A stretch of DNA of 31,780 nucleotides from Aureobasidium sp. EXF-3400 (taxonomy: Eukaryota > Ascomycota > Dothideomycetes > Dothideales > Saccotheciaceae), in the NCBI GenBank assembly GCA_024195585.1, contig SWBL01000458.1, forward strand, positions 1 to 31,780. Reading direction: 5' to 3'. Under the pieces are notes generated by a model. It made no database searches. It was not told the origin of the DNA and was given only the letters and a program-made list of their open reading frames with translations. This document shows positions 8,705 through 19,312 of the stretch, one piece after another (position 1 is the first letter of the stretch; each line of letters opens with the position of its first letter). Position numbers and translations under genes: made by a program.

Positions 8705-11209
8705 ATGCCTTCCTCTCGCGAAGAAGAGCCTCGCCGGCGCAAAAAATCTTATGACCGCGACTCTCCCAAATCATCATCTAGAGATAAAGATACCAAGGAA
8801 CGACACAAATCATCGGCTAGAAAGACCACCACTCGCCGACGCAGCGACGCAAGCAGGGAATATAGCCCTTCACGGCCGGATAGATCCACCTTGTCAGAAC
8901 GCTCGTCGAAGAAAGTCACCATGTCGATACCGGAGATGGAACGTCGTTCGTCAATCAGCGACAAGCGGCCGCAGTCATATCCCAACTTCTCAAAAGCACA
9001 CAGCAGAGAAGCTGTCGTCCCAGGCTCGGAACCCACCATCGATAGTCAACGACCTCGCACTCCAGCAGACATGGCCGACAGCCCCTCACGTGCACCACCG
9101 AGCCCAATTCTAGCCGCCGACGACGTAGACCTTCGACGAGCAAAGAGCGGGAACAATATGAGGAGTCACGCGGACAGGGTCAGGTCCGAGGCTGGTCTTA
9201 ATTCTAGGAGAAGTATGGACAATGGCCTGCGTGTGAACATGACAGGCTCTGCAGCGAGCAGTCGCCGTCCGTCTCCCTCGAGCGTCTCCGAGACATCCGC
9301 TCCAAGCACCGGCTCGACCAAATACAACAAGGCCCCTTCTCAGCCCACCTCAACCGTCAGCCAGACTACTGTAGACTCGCAGGCAACATCGGTTGCTCCT
9401 GAACGCAAGCCACCAGTCAGGCCTCCACCCGTTTCTGTTGCACAGCATTATTCTCCTCAATCACGACCCGACTCATCACCACGTACCCCAACACCGCAAG
9501 ATCCAGCTTTCCCTCCATACGTTCAACAACCAAAACCCACTTCTGGCATCGATGTCTTTCCTGTTGGTCTCTCTCCTCGGTCCGCTCATCCAGACTCTGT
9601 CTCTATGCCTCCTCCACCACCGCCTCCGCCAATAGCCTTTTCTCAAGATACCCCTCGTGTCGATTATTTGCTGCAAAATGGTGGATTGCCGTACCTCATT
9701 TCAAAATCTATCGTTCCACCTGCTCATGATCAACCTGTTCAATCCTACGCTCAGTATCAGTCCCCTCGCATACCTTCCGCAATTGATGCCCAGCACATCT
9801 TTGCCCCTGTCAGTGGGCGTCTTGAGGATATTGGAAAGGTTCTGTCAAAAAGTGGATCGTTGGCTGTCGCTACAGGTTATCGCTCAGTCGCCAGGAGATT
9901 ACTAGATCGTCTCGAAGCTGTCTTTGCTCGTAGCATCTCGCACGAGCGGTGTAGATGCGTCTTGTGCCTGAGAACTGCTCAAACAACTCTCTCCGATGAT
10001 GAGGATACGGGAATTAGCTGGGGCGAAATCTTGGAGTATGTTGCTGGCCGTAGAGAGCTTCCACAGTGGCCCCCTTTCTCTCTATCACCCGACATGCCGG
10101 GGTTCAATCTTTCAGGTGTTGAACCAATGCAGAAGCTCGACCCTGATGTGCCGGACGAGTATCGTGCTCATTACATCAAGCAAAACGCAAAGACTAAGCG
10201 ATCAGTTCAAGATTGGCTTGGCCGACAACCAGATGCTCCTTCTAGCCCTCCACAGGAAGTTGACGACGAAACTTTGACTTTTGCTATACTCACACACATT
10301 GAGCCTGAGCGGAGACCGCTTTTCACAGCTCTTATGAAGGGTCTCTCAACCGTGCCTTCTTCCAGGGCGCCGACACCTGCTAATGAACCCAAGAATGAAG
10401 TCTTGGCCAAGACTGCCGCCGCTCTACAACGCCTGTATCGTCTACCACACTTACCAAGAGACCCAGAGTGCACCATTTACTTGCTCAACAACCTTCATCT
10501 ACATAGTATGCTTGCCACGCTTGCCGCAGTGAGCGCTGGTGAATGGGATATTCTGGTGTCTGGTCGATTCGATGGTTTCTTGTGGAGCGGAGCAGAAACA
10601 GTACCGCCTTCTGCAGCCTATGGATCGACAATGACACCCATGTCTAGAACAACGACCCCTTTCAGCGGAGGTGTGCCGTCTCGCAACACAACTCCCTTCT
10701 CACCGCTGCGGAATGTCATGTCTCCGGACCACACAGCAAACATGTTTCCTTCTCGTGGCACAACGCCCGCCCCTGGTATGCCTGGTGGTGCCCCAGCGCC
10801 TGTTCAGATGGATGAAGAGACCGAGATTGCCGTCCTGGCTCAGATGGAGCGCGAGATCTACCGCGGCATGGAAGCCTTGGAGGATCAGTTTGAAGTTCTA
10901 CACAGGCAAGCCGAGACTGTCAGACAGAGACTACGCGAGCGGAGCGCTGGACTTGCAATGGCCGCCAAAGCACGCAGAGGCTCCATGGCGTCTGATATTG
11001 GTGTGAGGATTGGCACGCCTGGCGGGCCATGGGATGACGAGCAGCAATCTATCTTTGATGACGGAAGATCGGAGCTAGCGCCTGACGACTCTGCCAGCAA
11101 CATTGACTTTGGAAGGAAGAGACGGTCAAAGCGACACGACCGCCGGACACCTACTGTACCAGAGGAGAATGAGAACGTCGAGCGCGACTCTGGTAGGAGG
11201 CGAAGATGA
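8705..11209 (+). CDS. conserved fungal protein, disordered with CxCxxC core, unknown function
   Basis: Single exon. I prefer ATG 8705 (834 aa, MPSSREEEPRRRKKSYDRD) over the in-frame upstream ATG at 8672. Residues 1 to about 280 are low complexity, rich in Ser, Arg, Pro and Lys, and likely disordered. A conserved-looking core spans about 280-620: a proline run, then VDYLLQNGGLPYLISKSIVP, a helical GYRSVARRLLDRLEAVFARS followed by ERCRCVLC (about 413-420), and WGEILEYVAGRRELPQWPPF (about 438-457). A helical segment around 700-750 (ETEIAVLAQMEREIYRGMEA onward) looks like a coiled coil, and the C-terminus is basic. The Cys cluster could bind a metal. Homologues in other filamentous fungi sometimes carry the annotation 5-methylcytosine G/T mismatch glycosylase; I see no glycosylase motif supporting that. 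Confidence 0.85.
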   Translation: MPSSREEEPRRRKKSYDRDSPKSSSRDKDTKERHKSSARKTTTRRRSDASREYSPSRPDRSTLSERSSKKVTMSIPEMERRSSISDKRPQSYPNFSKAHSREAVVPGSEPTIDSQRPRTPADMADSPSRAPPSPILAADDVDLRRAKSGNNMRSHADRVRSEAGLNSRRSMDNGLRVNMTGSAASSRRPSPSSVSETSAPSTGSTKYNKAPSQPTSTVSQTTVDSQATSVAPERKPPVRPPPVSVAQHYSPQSRPDSSPRTPTPQDPAFPPYVQQPKPTSGIDVFPVGLSPRSAHPDSVSMPPPPPPPPIAFSQDTPRVDYLLQNGGLPYLISKSIVPPAHDQPVQSYAQYQSPRIPSAIDAQHIFAPVSGRLEDIGKVLSKSGSLAVATGYRSVARRLLDRLEAVFARSISHERCRCVLCLRTAQTTLSDDEDTGISWGEILEYVAGRRELPQWPPFSLSPDMPGFNLSGVEPMQKLDPDVPDEYRAHYIKQNAKTKRSVQDWLGRQPDAPSSPPQEVDDETLTFAILTHIEPERRPLFTALMKGLSTVPSSRAPTPANEPKNEVLAKTAAALQRLYRLPHLPRDPECTIYLLNNLHLHSMLATLAAVSAGEWDILVSGRFDGFLWSGAETVPPSAAYGSTMTPMSRTTTPFSGGVPSRNTTPFSPLRNVMSPDHTANMFPSRGTTPAPGMPGGAPAPVQMDEETEIAVLAQMEREIYRGMEALEDQFEVLHRQAETVRQRLRERSAGLAMAAKARRGSMASDIGVRIGTPGGPWDDEQQSIFDDGRSELAPDDSASNIDFGRKRRSKRHDRRTPTVPEENENVERDSGRRRR

Positions 11210-12190
11210 GGTAGAGATACCTCGCTACCGGGATGGGATACGTGCGCGCGATCTTCACTGGAGCAATCGCCAACCGCCACATTTTTGACACAACAAGACG
11301 AACAACCTACAACATGAGAACACCAAACGACATAGATATACCCACACCTGACGAAAAGTTGTACTTTTGACGCGCGAGACTGAAGAAGAGTCCAGTAGCA
11401 AATCAGATACTGTCATGACACTCTTCACTGTAATCCGCAATTTTTGAATCGTAATGATTATCTTATATATTTGTCTTACATGCATAGCGGAAGTTGGAGC
11501 GAAGGAGCGCATTTGTGATTTTCTCGGGACAGCGAGATTTGCCGTTTTTAAGACTGGGTATCGTAGCAATTACAAGTCCTTGACGGCGAAATTGGATATC
11601 CTCCATTACCGAATTCACAAAATCCAGTAAACCTGATCTCTGCACACACCTTTTACCGCTCCCAAACCAATCTGGTTAGAAAAAGATTACTATTCGCCGC
11701 AGACAAGAATCAGATCGTGTGTGCTTGTTTGGAATGGTTCTGAGATCGGGCAATGTTTTTGCTTGATCGAAGGCAATGTTTCGACTCTTTGGTCTTGCGC
11801 CTTTTCTCTCTTTTTTTCTTTCTCTCTCTTTCCCTCCTTTGCCAAACCACTTCATCTCTAGTCGGTCTGATAGAAAGATAAGTCAACAAGCAAGAGAGAC
11901 CAAAGTATCGATATAGAAAGATCCTAAAGGTTTGGTACCGTATGTTCGACGTATAGGCCAGATTGGCAGCCATGGCAGAAATTACATGTCACACGCTTGT
12001 GAGGACCATTGTTCAGTGTTGAAGATTCTCTTTGACCAGTAGCTATCTTGGTGTCATGTAATTCTCGACAGCAATTTGGAAGACGATTGATCTCGCCCTT
12101 ATCATCTCAGCCTTGAGTATTCGACCACTTCTACGATCTCTCCGTACTCGGTCGAGATATCATCACTTAGTGATTCCATGGATCCTGTCT
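11210..12190. other. intergenic, convergent 3' regions
   Basis: Almost 1 kb between the convergent ends of the 834-residue protein gene and paralogue A. It contains a CT-rich tract (about 11800-11840) and no recognisable gene. ORFs of 60-104 codons here look random. Confidence 0.5.
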
Positions 12191-13083
12191 TCAAATCTTA
12201 CTGAATGCTTCCGTCAGATCCTTGGCGAGCGCATCCTTGATCTTGCGGGTGAAGAACTCAGACATGATCTTTCTGGTACGGATCTCGAATTCCTTGACAA
12301 AGTCAGGATCTGCTTCCGTGGCTGGTCTGATGGCAGTAAGAAGCTCATCTTCATAGCCATTCTCAGCGGCATCCGCAAAGTAACTGTCGATAAAGTCTAC
12401 GATACGATCGGAAGTTTCGTTCTTTTGAGCCTCGAGCTGCTCGAGCATACGTATCAAGACGAGAGTCAAACCGCCCTCGATAAGAGTGGCACATACAGCT
12501 GGACTAGGGGCTTCAGGTTCGGGTTCAGAGCCAGAGTCGGAAGATCCAGGAGTGATTCTAAAGAGTGAATCAGTCAGTTTATGCTAGTACAGTTTCTGCG
12601 TGTGACATACATGTTTTCGGAAGCGGGCTCAGCCTCTGTGATAGATGCCTTGACGATTTCGAACTCGTCCAGGATGGGATCGATGTGTGTAACGCCCGTG
12701 ATAATCCAAAGACTGCTCAGGCGGTCCTCCATGATCTTGAGACTGTGCTTCATCTTGCACATTTCTTCTGGAGAGATCTTGTAGAAGGCAGGCTTGACCT
12801 CGTCATGGGAGGTGTCTGAAGCGGAGTCGTCCATCTGGTCTATCGGTCAGTGATGTGGACAAATGATGAAAACTAGATGGTTCGCACCTTGATTGTCTGC
12901 GTAGATGACAGAAGCTGTAAAGATAGAGATGAAGAGCCTGAGTTTGGAGAAGATTGCATGCGGAAGGCAGAGGATGAATGTGAAAGAAGTCAAGCTCACT
13001 TTCACCAGATCGTCACTCCAGCCGGAAGTTGGCAGGTATAACGTGTTGCGTTCACTGATCAATGTTTTTTCACCGTTCTCCAT
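12191..13083 (-). CDS. paralogue A of a three-member family, unknown function
   Basis: The proposed exons on the minus strand are 13083-13000, 12914-12888 (27 nt), 12834-12611 and 12557-12191, giving 233 aa. The last two are firm: intron 12558-12610 has GTATGT, CTGAC and TAG, phase 2. The first two are in frame, with phase-0 GT-AG introns, but are less sure; a shorter form starting at ATG 12834 (196 aa) is possible. The protein is acidic and mostly helical, with KMKHSLKIMEDRLSSL in the middle, an acidic SDSGSEPEPEAP linker and a C-terminal block ADPDFVKEFEIRTRKIM. That block aligns without gaps to the two genes on the other side of the shared promoter. No known domain, signal peptide or membrane segment is seen. 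Confidence 0.7.
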
Positions 13084-13540
13084 TGGCTTCAAAACTTGGT
13101 CTGGTAGCCATGGAGTCTGTTCCTCGAGGCGTCAAGGGGAACAGTCTAGCCAACTGTTGTGCTTCAAATATATGTCCAAAGAGACCTTAATCTTTAGAGC
13201 TTATCTCGGAGAGCTGTTGTATCCTCTCTCAGCCCTCAGATAGACTTGCTTGGAATCGAAATATCAACTTTATAGAACATCTCTGCGTCTGCAAATTCAT
13301 TCCAATCGACGTGGCTGCCAGCGCCATCATGTTTTATGACTTCAGACGAACGTATTGCCGTTTCTCGTGGTCACGAATTTGGCTGTCAGCGTCACATGTC
13401 AACGTAGCAACAGGCAGTCGCGCCTCCCTCGTTCAGATCTAGGACCACTATCAACACAGCTGCCCTGAAATCGTCCATCTTCCGTCATTGCACGCCATTG
13501 ACTCTCTTGACTCCATCCGACGTGCCATCCGCGGCTCAGG
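13084..13540. promoter_or_regulatory. divergent promoter between paralogues A and B
   Basis: About 460 bp between opposed start codons. No coding signal is seen. The arrangement means that paralogues A and B could share regulation; no motif was identified that proves it. Confidence 0.4.
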
Positions 13541-14324
13541 ATGGCAACGCCACCAGTCCTTAAGTCTATCAGATTCGCTTCACAGCTTTTTCAACCATCA
13601 CCCAAACGCCAAAAGATGAGCAGCGACACATCCGAGTCCACGCTTACCAGCGAAACTTCCCCCGACACAGTGATTGACCTAGGTGCTTGTTGGGTTGCCT
13701 CGGACGATCTCTCCAGCATGATATTCCAGACAGCCTACCTCCAAAGAATCACCAGCTCGTGGAATGAATATGTTCCCCTGGTCTATGGCGAGACCCTCAT
13801 GAAAAGGTCTCTCAAGAAATGTCAAGACACGGTCAACAGCCTTCGCAGCACACTTAAGAGTCTGGAAGTCAAGGCTGCCAAGGATGCTCAGCTTCCCATC
13901 AAAGATGTAATCAACAGCTGGCACCGCACATGTGAAGACCAGGAAGCCAGAGCTGCGAAAGAAGCTAAGTCAGTGTTGCCTGAAATCACATATAAACTTT
14001 AGGCATTGACATCCTGGTAGATCAGCAGCGACCATGGAGTTTCTCATCCTGTCCGGCATCGAAAAAATCGTCAATGATGAATTCTCACGCTTGTGCAACC
14101 TAGATGAAGTGTTCTTCGACATTACCTACAAATCCTGGAATGAGGAGGAGGGTGAAAAAGGAACATTCAGATACGCTATCAAGAAAGCCCTGGATAAAGA
14201 CCCGGATCCACTTGCAGACTTCGAGACCAAAGTTAGAGGGCACTTCAAGCGCGAGATGCTCGACCGTGCTGCAAGTGACTTCAAGTGCGAACTGCAAAAG
14301 CAGTATGAGGAGTATGGCGGATGA
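13541..14324 (+). CDS. paralogue B of a three-member family, unknown function
   Basis: The exons are 13541-13968 and 14021-14324, giving 243 aa. The intron 13969-14020 starts GTCAGT, has a TTGAC branch and ends GGTAG, phase 2; splicing rebuilds AAK|SAATMEFLIL in frame. The N-terminus has a basic PSPKRQK patch (possible nuclear signal) and a Ser/Thr-rich segment. A helical region follows: MKRSLKKCQDTVNSLRSTLK then SLEV, with INSWHRTCEDQEARAAKEAK before the splice site. The C-terminal block is RYAIKKALDKDPDPLADFET. It matches paralogue C in two blocks and paralogue A in the C-terminal one. No domain is recognised. Confidence 0.8.
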
Positions 14325-14505
14325 GATCCATCTGTGAATGAAGAGGAGTAATGACTTGATGGAGGATGGTGGATTGCTTGACGAAGTCAACTAGCTAGGA
14401 AGAGGGAACAGCACCATTAGCTTGATCACAAAACCAGGAGTGAAAGAGTATAGTTACACTGATCATGAATAAAATCCAACATGACTTACTTTCTGCAACA
14501 CTTTC

Positions 14506-15267
14506 ATGTCGTTCCGACACGTTCTGCGCCACGAGAGCCTTGTGTTAAACTCCAACATGACCAACCCTTCTTCGGTCTTTCATCCTCGCCCAACCGTCAA
14601 CGGACCACCTCGCAAACGCGCAAAGAGATTTCACCGAGGTCACAGCTACGAAACCAGCGAAATCCTCCTGGGACACCCCCTACCACTGACTGTCATGGCG
14701 GAACCAATAGTCACCGCCAATACAAACATTCCGCACGCCTCTCTCGGATCCGTCTCGAACAAGATCAAGAGACTGCAAAGCGACCTCAGCAGCGCAGCAT
14801 CAGGTGAATGCTTTGGACCAGGCAAACAAAAGGTTCTGGACTGTAAACACGATGTCGATGTCTTGTCAGGTATGGTCAAGGAACTAGAAGTCCAGAGTGT
14901 CGCGTGAGTCTACCCTCATCTTCTTCATCTCTGCAGTTGTGGACGTACTCGGTAGCTGATACTTCTCAGACGCAAGAGATCTCTCAAGGTGCTGCTTGAA
15001 GCAAGCATCGACCAACTATTCGACACTTACGTCGACAAAGCTTCTGAAGTAGTCGACGAGAACACTGAACGGCTGATCAGAAACACACTCTACTCTGCCT
15101 CACATAAACAAAACATCAAGGACGTGATCAAGAACGGCCTCAACAATGAGCCTGATGTGCTTCTAGATTTTGAAGCCAAATTCGAACGATACTTCAAGGA
15201 GGCCCTCGCGAACGCAGTGGCGCGATCCGTGGCGGGCGACGTCTTGTTCCAGCTTAAGGAGATTTGA
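14506..15267 (+). CDS. paralogue C of a three-member family, unknown function
   Basis: The exons are 14506-14903 and 14970-15267, giving 231 aa. An internal ATG at 14557 would give 214 aa, and the start cannot be decided from the sequence. The intron 14904-14969 is GTGAGT...CTCAG, phase 2, at the same place in the protein as in paralogue B. The N-terminus carries a basic GPPRKRAKR patch. A middle helix KQKVLDCKHDVDVLSGMVKE then LEV parallels the paralogue B helix, and the C-terminal block NEPDVLLDFEAKFERYFKEA aligns with A and B. The gene starts 181 bp after the stop of paralogue B on the same strand, consistent with tandem duplication followed by strong divergence. Confidence 0.78.
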
Positions 15268-15937
15268 GTGACTGCAGTGTGTCAGCAAGATGGATTCTGA
15301 CGAGAGAAACAATGGGGAAAGAGGAGCAAGCATTAAGGAAAGAAATAGGAACACTAGGACGTGTCATCTCAACAAGTCTCTCCGAGGTATACCTCTTCCG
15401 TCAATCGACCTCTGCGTTTGCCGCTCGCAATGCCAACACCTAGACGATGGTAATCTGCATCTGAAGTTGACAAGGTATGAAGCCGAGGATATCTATATGA
15501 GGTTGAACAGGTATGCAAGGATTGACAACACAGTCGTCGTTGCGTGAATTGCATGCCGTTCGATTGTTCAATGGACATATAAGCACTCTGGAAGCCTGAC
15601 GCTAGCCAGCATTTCCCTGATGATACGTGCAACATATTGTAAAAACAGTTTCTATTATTTCACGGAGTCGAGATGTAAAAGCGATGTGCAAGGAGCTTGT
15701 GTGGATGATAGATGGTTGTCATAAAGTCGTTATATATATACATGCAATGAAAAACTCCAACATCCAACTCCTCTCAGCGCCAGTGATCAAACCCGGACAA
15801 ACTGAGCCAGCGAGCTCAAAGGCTCGAAAAAGTATGGAGTGAAGATATGCTCATCTCGTCTTCTTCCATTTTGCGTAGTTCTTGGTTGCTCAGACTCGAG
15901 CACGCAAGTGTGCATCCAGTTCGGTTAAGATGTTGCT
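15268..15937. other. intergenic, convergent 3' regions
   Basis: 670 bp between the convergent ends of paralogue C and the small conidiation-type gene. A (TA)n run lies at about 15733-15740. No gene is seen; the 86-codon frame from 15290 has no supporting features. Confidence 0.5.
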
Positions 15938-16222
15938 TTACTTCTGGGCGTCGGGACCCACACCTCTGACGGCGCTGGACGATAGGTTAGCTAGATGGCC
16001 AGGAGCTGATAAGTCTAGAAGAACTTACGTATCCCACAACTTGCCGAACACGCCCTTTGGTGGGCCTTGCTCCTCGATGCTGGCACGACGGGCAGAGTAG
16101 GCAATGTTGTCAGGGCTGCGCTTCTGAGACATAATGTTGTTGAAGAGGCCACCAGAGGAGCGACGACGCTCGCCGTCGAAGGAGGTCTTAGAGGCGGGTG
16201 TGGTATCAGTAGGAGAAGACAT
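15938..16222 (-). CDS. small conidiation-specific (Con-8-like) protein
   Basis: The exons are 16222-16029 and 15974-15938, with a phase-2 intron of 54 bp (GTAAGT...CCAG), giving 76 aa. The protein is Ser/Arg-rich and hydrophilic: MSSPTDTTPASKTS, then RRRSSGGLFNNIMSQKRSPD, ARRASIEEQGPPKGVFGKLW and a short tail ending PDAQK. The pattern RRxSSGGLF...QKR...ARRxS...GxxGxxW is what I recall for a family of short fungal proteins annotated as conidiation-specific (Con-8-like). The molecular role is unknown. Repeated RRxS/RRRSS sites suggest phosphorylation by basophilic kinases. A TATA-like box on the same strand lies about 110 bp upstream, unusual among the genes here and consistent with regulated expression. 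Confidence 0.75.
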
Positions 16223-16329
16223 GGTGGTTGTTTGAGGTTTGGAAGTGGTTGTTGTAGTGTAGTGTTATGCTTTGCTGAGAAGATAGATTTGATAGAATAA
16301 CCAAGACCTGATGGCGGGGTGCAACAGTC

Positions 16330-16336
16330 TTATATA
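16330..16336 (-). promoter_or_regulatory. TATA-like box of the conidiation-type gene
   Basis: TATATAA reads on the minus strand about 108-114 bp upstream of the start codon at 16222, a plausible distance for a fungal promoter with a short leader. Confidence 0.5.
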
Positions 16337-18004
16337 GCTTGAGTGCTACCTCAAGAAGCTTACCTCTGGAGCTTTGTCATATCAGCGGACTCGGAGCTTC
16401 TCCACCGTCCGTCGTCAGCTTTTCCCTTGTTTTGCTCGACCACTCTGCTGGGTTTGAATGCTCTCGTGATTCTTCCTGAGGATCGCAGCACTGGTCAAAC
16501 CATCGACACATGTTTCGTCGTCATGGTGTTGAACTCAATCCGACATGGCCCAATGGCAATCACTCCTCAAGCCGTTTACTTTGCTGCCCCTCACCAAAGA
16601 GAGGTGGTCGTTAGCAAGCCACCAAAAGTGGTGGTCCAATTTTCCCCACGATAAGGCTGACCTGTGGATTTGGGCTTTACGATCGGGATGCGGGGAAGGA
16701 GACTTGTTGATGTCATCGGTCTGGTCCCTGAATCTGATTCTGAATCTGCTTGCTGTCATTGGTCACGAAAGCAGTCACAAAGACGAGCCTTCACGGTCAG
16801 ATCGCTCCGGAACTGTCATGTGTTGAGCTTATCTCAGGCCTTCTCGATTCGCATGTGCTTTGATACCAAAAACGATATCCGAGGATGAGTCAAGCGAAAC
16901 ACATGCAGTTCGAAAGGGTAAAAGATGGCCAAGAACGAAGTTGGACCACGGTCTAGATGCCACAGTGAAGGTGTTGTTGAATGCAAATCCTCCTTCGGAG
17001 AGGGCTCCTTTTCCGATGCGAGGGACATGTGTTCGAGACATGATGATCTGACGAGGTTTCACGCCGGTAAAAGTGGTTCTTCTATGACGACGAGCTTTCC
17101 AGCGGTTAGACTGTGCCATCGAGAAAGTCGTTTGGGATTTGGAAGATGGCTCGCTTGACTAAGGACTGGAATCGGAGCCGTGCTTTTTGTCAGAGATAAC
17201 GACGGTCTGTGGGTTGATGAACCATTTCATCTGCTTGCATGGTTAGGATGTCCCTCGATACGGCTGCTACGCATGCGACATACGATGTCGCGTGATCGAA
17301 GCATCTTAAGCCAATTGTTCTCAGTACTGCATGAGTTTCGTCCTGGATCAAAATTGATCGTTCAAACCTCTCGGAGTCAATGCAAAGGGTTGAAAACTTG
17401 TTCGGATTTGAATTGTCCAGTTTCTCAAGCGTGCTTCAAATGCTCTGTGCGAGGACACAACGAAACAGCTTCGCTCACGACACAATGCCTGAATCAGTCA
17501 CGACATATCAGAATCAGAATAGAATATGAGGTAAAATTCAACCAGAGGTCAACAGCATCAACTCATGCTTCGACGTGTAAGCAGAGCGCTGTTGTGAAAA
17601 GATGAAGATAAATTGCATGGAAGTGCATCCAGACAGATTGCTAGGCAAGCCGATACAGTTGTGGAGTACAAAGCATTAGTCGGGCTGCGTATCGCCGTTT
17701 GTGTGTCCATACAGTCGGCTGCGTTGGACTCTGAGGGAGAGGTTGTCCAAAATGTTGTTGAGAGCAGTCGCGATGGACGTTGTATAGATTGTCTTGGCGT
17801 TCAATGCGGAGTGTGACTTTCACGCGACAGCAAGCCACAAGGCAACCGTCTTTCCATTCACCTTCGCCTCGTAAACTTCTCGACTCAACAGCACATCAGA
17901 GTGACCACGCCGAACGATTATCGCACATCAACTCTCATAACACATCTCAACAAACACCTCACATCTAAGTCGTAGCGCTTTTCAGCGCGCAACCAGACAT
18001 CAAA
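16337..18004. other. long intergenic region, no supported gene
   Basis: The remaining 1.7 kb lies between the divergent start codons of the conidiation-type gene and CWC25. It contains several unsupported ORFs of 60-140 codons; the longest on each strand (17180-17605 plus, 16829-17119 minus) have no recognisable domain. It also contains a small repeat of gaatctgattctgaatctg near 16730. It may hold a long regulated promoter or an eroded gene; neither can be shown. Confidence 0.4.
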
Positions 18005-19312
18005 ATGGGTGGCGATCTGAACTTGAAGAAGTCATGGCACCCCGTGCTCATGTCCAACCAGAAGCGCGTCTGGGAAGAGGAGAAGAAAGCACTCGATGAG
18101 CGCAAAAAGATCGACCAGGTCCTCAAGGAGCGCGCCGAAGAACGTCAAATCCAGGAACTACAACAGATGCAAGAGGCCGCTGGCGGCAAGAAGCGTGTCG
18201 ACAGGGTAGACTGGATGTATGGCGGTCCTGCAGATGGTCAGAAGGGAACCACAGAAGAGATGGAAGCATATCTGCTTGGAAAGAGAAGATTGGACGGCCT
18301 TGTCAAGAGAGATGCGACTGAGGCTATGCAAAAAGCTGCTGCGGTAGGTCCCTCGGCCCTGCAAATCGCAAACAACCAAAGAGATACCGCGATAAAGGTG
18401 CGCAATGACCCTATGCTGGCCATCAAGCAACAAGAGCAAGCCGCCCTGGAGGCCATGATGAACGATCCCACCAAGCGTCGAGCTCTGCTTAAAGCTGCTG
18501 GCAAGGATGAGGACGACTCCAAACGCAGCCACCGTAAGCACCGTCACAGAGACGATGAGCACCGCAGCAAACGCAGACGCCACGACGACTATAGCGATGA
18601 CGAGAGACGTTCCTCCCACAAGCACCGATCACATCGCCGTCGTTCGCCCTCGTACTCTCGCTCACGATCACCTGAACGTAGAAGAAGGGATGACAGATGG
18701 GACGACAGACGGGATGATGATAGACGTTCTTCCCGCAAACACGACTCATATCGTCGCAGCATCTCACGCTCCCCGGATTCGCGCAGAAGAAAATCATACC
18801 CTAGTCCACGACGTTCAGACTCGCGTTCTCCCTCTCGCAAGAACAGAGAAAGAGACAGCAGAAGACGTTCACCTTCTCCTGTTCGATCAAGGACGGAGAG
18901 ACGATCTCCCTCGCCCAGACGTCGTGCATCACCAAGCTATGAGCCTTACAGCAATCGCGGTCCCAGATCTTCTAGGACCGATAGAGACGGTCGTCCGCCC
19001 AGATCCTCTAGGGACGACAACCGTTCCTCGAGGCAAGAATGTCCTGCTTCTCCTGATCGTGAAGCAGAACGCTTGGCCAAACTAGCAGCCATGCAATCCA
19101 ATGCCACAGAACTAGAAGTAGATCGCAGGAAGCGTTTAGCCGAGTTGGAAGAACGCGACCGCAAACAGAAAGAAGAGGATGATAGAAAGAGGAGCGAAAA
19201 GGGCAAATTCGTTGGGCAACTCAGGAGTCAGGCTGATATGGGCCAAGGTGGCGGTCTGGGAGCCAGGTTGGCTGGCAGGACTGGGCTACAGAGATTGGCT
19301 GGAGATGAGTAG
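18005..19312 (+). CDS. CWC25: pre-mRNA-splicing factor Cwc25
   Basis: Single exon, 435 aa. Cwc25 joins the activated spliceosome and is needed for the first catalytic step, acting in the nucleus. The N-terminal CIR_N-type helix spans residues 1-48 ([20 protein letters not shown] then [20 protein letters not shown]). The Cwc25 segment follows, with [15 protein letters not shown] at about 66-78 and helices to about residue 165. Residues about 170-345 form an RS-like domain dense in Arg, Ser, His and Asp, with many SRSRSPE/SPSPRR motifs. The C-terminal helix runs [20 protein letters not shown], and the protein ends in a Gly-rich tail. The start ATG (CATCAAAATGGGT) has a good context and begins the conserved sequence. 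It is longer than yeast Cwc25, as is usual for filamentous fungi, because of the RS domain. Confidence 0.95.
   Translation: MGGDLNLKKSWHPVLMSNQKRVWEEEKKALDERKKIDQVLKERAEERQIQELQQMQEAAGGKKRVDRVDWMYGGPADGQKGTTEEMEAYLLGKRRLDGLVKRDATEAMQKAAAVGPSALQIANNQRDTAIKVRNDPMLAIKQQEQAALEAMMNDPTKRRALLKAAGKDEDDSKRSHRKHRHRDDEHRSKRRRHDDYSDDERRSSHKHRSHRRRSPSYSRSRSPERRRRDDRWDDRRDDDRRSSRKHDSYRRSISRSPDSRRRKSYPSPRRSDSRSPSRKNRERDSRRRSPSPVRSRTERRSPSPRRRASPSYEPYSNRGPRSSRTDRDGRPPRSSRDDNRSSRQECPASPDREAERLAKLAAMQSNATELEVDRRKRLAELEERDRKQKEEDDRKRSEKGKFVGQLRSQADMGQGGGLGARLAGRTGLQRLAGDE

Noticed and set aside
16829..17119. 96-codon minus-strand ORF with a basic N-terminus
   Set aside because: No recognisable family, no supporting splice signals or neighbours; length is compatible with chance.
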